This document shows, piece after piece, positions 61,870 to 64,000 of a stretch of DNA of 64,000 bases. The stretch comes from Bacteroidales bacterium (GTDB lineage: Bacteria > Bacteroidota > Bacteroidia > Bacteroidales > UBA932): NCBI GenBank assembly GCA_017427385.1, contig JAFRSW010000021.1:1-64000 (forward strand), in the 5' to 3' direction. Each line of letters starts with the position of its first letter. Within the stretch, counting starts at the first letter, position 1. The position numbers were made by a program, and so were the translations under genes. The notes under the pieces are model-generated. The model saw only the letters and a list, made by a program, of their open reading frames with translations. It was not told where the DNA came from and ran no database searches.

Positions 61870-63645
61870 ATGGACCGCATCCGAAACTTCTGCATCATCG
61901 CCCACATCGACCACGGCAAATCCACCCTGGCCGACCGTCTGCTGGAACTCACGCAGACGCTGAGCGAGCGGGACATGGAGGCGCAGGTGCTGGACGACAT
62001 GGACCTGGAGCGCGAGAAAGGCATCACCATCAAGAGCCACGCCATCCAGATGCAGTACAAGGGACATATCCTCAATCTCATCGACACCCCCGGCCACGTG
62101 GACTTCAGCTATGAGGTCTCCCGCTCCATCGCTTCCTGCGAGGGCGCGCTGCTGGTGGTGGATGCCTCCCAGGGCGTGCAGGCGCAGACCATCGCCAACC
62201 TATACCAGGCCATCGAACACGGGCTGGAGATCATCCCCATCCTGAACAAGATAGACATGGATTCCGCGCAGCCGGACGTGGTTGCCGACCAGATAGTGGA
62301 CCTCATCGGCTGCGATCCGGACGAGATATTCCGCATCTCCGCCCGCACCGGCGAGGGCGTGCAGCCCATCCTGGACGCCATCATCGACCGCATCCCGGCC
62401 CCGAAGGGGGATCCGGACGCGCCCCTGCAGGCCCTCATCTTCGACTCCGTCTTCAACCCCTTCCGCGGGGTGATCGCCTACTTCAAGATCAAGAACGGGA
62501 TGCTGCGCAAGGGGCAGGCCATCAAGTTCTTCAACACCGGTCAGGACTATGTGGCGGAGGAGATAGGCATACTGCGGATGAAACTCGTGCCAACGGCGGA
62601 GATCGGCTGCGGCGACGTGGGCTACATAATCTCCGGCATCAAGAGCGCAGCCGAGGTGAAGGTGGGCGATACCATCACCGGCAAGGAGAACCCCTGCAGC
62701 GAGGCTATCGCCGGATTCGAGGAGGTGAAACCGATGGTGTTCGCGGGTATGTACCCTGTGCAGGCCGACAAGTTCGAAGAGCTGCGGGCGGTGCTGGAGA
62801 AGTTCCAGCTGAACGACGCGTCCTTCGTGTACGAGCCGGAAAGCTCGCTGGCGCTGGGAAGCGGTTTCCGCTGTGGATTCCTGGGCCTGCTGCACCTGGA
62901 GATAGTGCAGGAGCGGCTGTTCCGCGAGTTCGACATGGACGTAATCACCACGGTGCCGAACGTATCCTATAAGGTATATACCACGCAGGGGGAGGTGATG
63001 GATGTGCACAATCCGTCCGGCCTGCCCGCGCCTACGCTGATAGACCACATCGAGGAACCCTTCATCCGCGCTCAGATAATCTCCAAGGCCGAATTCTTCG
63101 GGCCGGTGATGAAGCTCTGCCTGGATAAGCGCGGCACCCTCGTGAGCCAGCATTATATTACTTCCGACAGGGTGGAGCTCAACTACGACATGCCGCTCTC
63201 GGAGATAGTGTTCGATTTCTACGACAAGCTGAAGAGCATCTCGAAGGGCTATGCCTCTTTCGACTATCATATTATAGGATACCGCTCCGCGCGGCTGGTC
63301 AAGCTGGATATCTTATTGAACGGCGAGCCGGCGGATGCACTTTCGACTTTGATACATGAAGACAATGCCTACGAGTTCGGGCGGAAGATGTGCGTGAAGT
63401 TGAAGGACCTGATCCCGCGCCAGCAGTTCGACATCCCCGTGCAGGCCGCCATCGGCGCCAAGATAATAGCCCGCGAGACGGTTAAGCAGGTGCGCAAGGA
63501 CGTGACTGCCAAGTGCTCCGGCGGCGACGTGACCCGTAAGCGCAAGCTGCTGGAGAAGCAGAAGGAGGGCAAGAAGCGCATGCGGCAGATAGGCAAGGTG
63601 CAGGTGCCCCAGAGCGCCTTCATGGCTGTTTTGAAACTTGATTAA
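61870..63645 (+). CDS. lepA: Elongation factor 4 (LepA)
   Basis: 591 residues. GTPase acting on the ribosome. G1 is [10 protein letters not shown]3 DTPGHVDF, G4 NKID. LepA-specific C-terminal parts are [20 protein letters not shown], the [24 protein letters not shown] region and [56 protein letters not shown]. Own promoter; followed 33 bp later by tatA. Confidence 0.98.
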   Translation: MDRIRNFCIIAHIDHGKSTLADRLLELTQTLSERDMEAQVLDDMDLEREKGITIKSHAIQMQYKGHILNLIDTPGHVDFSYEVSRSIASCEGALLVVDASQGVQAQTIANLYQAIEHGLEIIPILNKIDMDSAQPDVVADQIVDLIGCDPDEIFRISARTGEGVQPILDAIIDRIPAPKGDPDAPLQALIFDSVFNPFRGVIAYFKIKNGMLRKGQAIKFFNTGQDYVAEEIGILRMKLVPTAEIGCGDVGYIISGIKSAAEVKVGDTITGKENPCSEAIAGFEEVKPMVFAGMYPVQADKFEELRAVLEKFQLNDASFVYEPESSLALGSGFRCGFLGLLHLEIVQERLFREFDMDVITTVPNVSYKVYTTQGEVMDVHNPSGLPAPTLIDHIEEPFIRAQIISKAEFFGPVMKLCLDKRGTLVSQHYITSDRVELNYDMPLSEIVFDFYDKLKSISKGYASFDYHIIGYRSARLVKLDILLNGEPADALSTLIHEDNAYEFGRKMCVKLKDLIPRQQFDIPVQAAIGAKIIARETVKQVRKDVTAKCSGGDVTRKRKLLEKQKEGKKRMRQIGKVQVPQSAFMAVLKLD

Positions 63646-63678
63646 TTTTTAGAAGCCGGCCGGTCCGGCGAAACGGAT

Positions 63679-63882
63679 ATGAAGAATTTACTGTTGTTCC
63701 AGAATTTCGGTCTTTGGGAAGTACTGATCATCGCTTTCGTAGTGCTGCTTATTTTCGGTGGAAAGAAAATTCCCGAACTCATGAAGGGCCTCGGCAAGGG
63801 CGTGAAGAGTTTCAAGGACGGGATGAGCGAGGTCGAGAAAGAAATCAAGGATATCGACGACGAGGTCAAGCCCAAGGAATAA
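63679..63882 (+). CDS. tatA: Twin-arginine translocase subunit TatA
   Basis: 67 residues. One membrane helix ([30 protein letters not shown]) with the conserved F-G before the amphipathic helix, then an acidic tail. It forms the pore of the Tat export system with TatC, whose start overlaps its stop (TAATG). Confidence 0.94.
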   Translation: MKNLLLFQNFGLWEVLIIAFVVLLIFGGKKIPELMKGLGKGVKSFKDGMSEVEKEIKDIDDEVKPKE

Positions 63883-64000
63883 TGGGCGAAGAGATGTCCT
63901 TCTGGGATCATCTGGAGGCGCTCCGCTGGTGCCTTCTGCGGGTGGTCATCGCTTTCGTAATCGTGCTGGTGGGGTGCTTTATCGCCCTGCCGCATATTTT
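63882..64000 (+). CDS. tatC: Twin-arginine translocase subunit TatC (5' part only)
   Basis: The first 39 codons, cut by the window end. [32 protein letters not shown] matches the TatC start, with the conserved HLEALR that contacts twin-arginine signals, followed by the first membrane helix. Confidence 0.9.
   Translation, partial: MGEEMSFWDHLEALRWCLLRVVIAFVIVLVGCFIALPHI

Overview
The window looks like a chromosomal segment of an uncultured, anaerobic, GC-rich member of the Bacteroidales (Bacteroidota). Evidence: repeated promoter -7 boxes of the form TAnnTTTG; a SusC/SusD pair; BACON-type lipoproteins; a type IX secretion C-terminal domain next to a PorV/PorQ-like barrel; the atpDCBEFHAG gene order; the rnfBCDGEA order behind rseC; and the DUF4271-hemD-rnpA-yidD cluster. 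Species cannot be named from the sequence alone.

Layout. 1-600: end of an rRNA operon (5S rRNA, terminator) followed by repeat-rich non-coding DNA. 600-2560: HAD phosphatase and DcuB-type C4-dicarboxylate carrier (minus). 2650-4010: two related lipoproteins. 4050-5364: enolase (minus). 5690-12928: complete F1Fo ATP synthase operon ending in thiamine pyrophosphokinase. 13112-27509: SusC, SusD and two surface lipoproteins, then a secreted protein, an S8 peptidase with a T9SS-type C-terminus, a PorV/PorQ-like barrel, a BACON lipoprotein and an M6 metalloprotease. 27563-37869: alaS, a one-ORF fusion of an LptF/LptG permease with Fmt, two M23 peptidases, a MerR-like regulator, a NIF3 protein, a zinc-ribbon protein and dnaB. 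37874-43221: rseC-rnfBCDGEA. 43181-45769: four-gene envelope cluster (minus). 45870-48644: NfnAB and a lipoprotein. 48645-54763: repeat DNA with a RidA-like remnant, beta-helix lipoprotein, pgk, MORN protein, rRNA methyltransferase and a broken REP-type transposase. 54872-58806: exported glutamine-amidotransferase-like lipoprotein and a DUF2723 glycosyltransferase-like protein. 59281-61355: yidD, rnpA, hemD, DUF4271. 61499-64000: SUI1-like factor, lepA, tatA and the start of tatC.

How it fits together. DcuB, Rnf, NfnAB and the ATP synthase form the core of a fermentative, fumarate-reducing energy metabolism in which ferredoxin and NAD(P)H pools are linked to an ion gradient. The SusCD-like locus and the two secreted peptidases fit growth on protein or peptides, though no substrate is shown.

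The most unusual signals are: several families of small palindromic repeats lying between genes and, in places, in frame inside essential genes (atpG, atpF, the fmt part of the fusion, DUF2723); a degraded REP-associated transposase close by; the LptF/G-Fmt fusion; and a recurring arrangement in which the -7 promoter box ends 5-7 bases before the start codon, predicting leaderless mRNAs for six genes.
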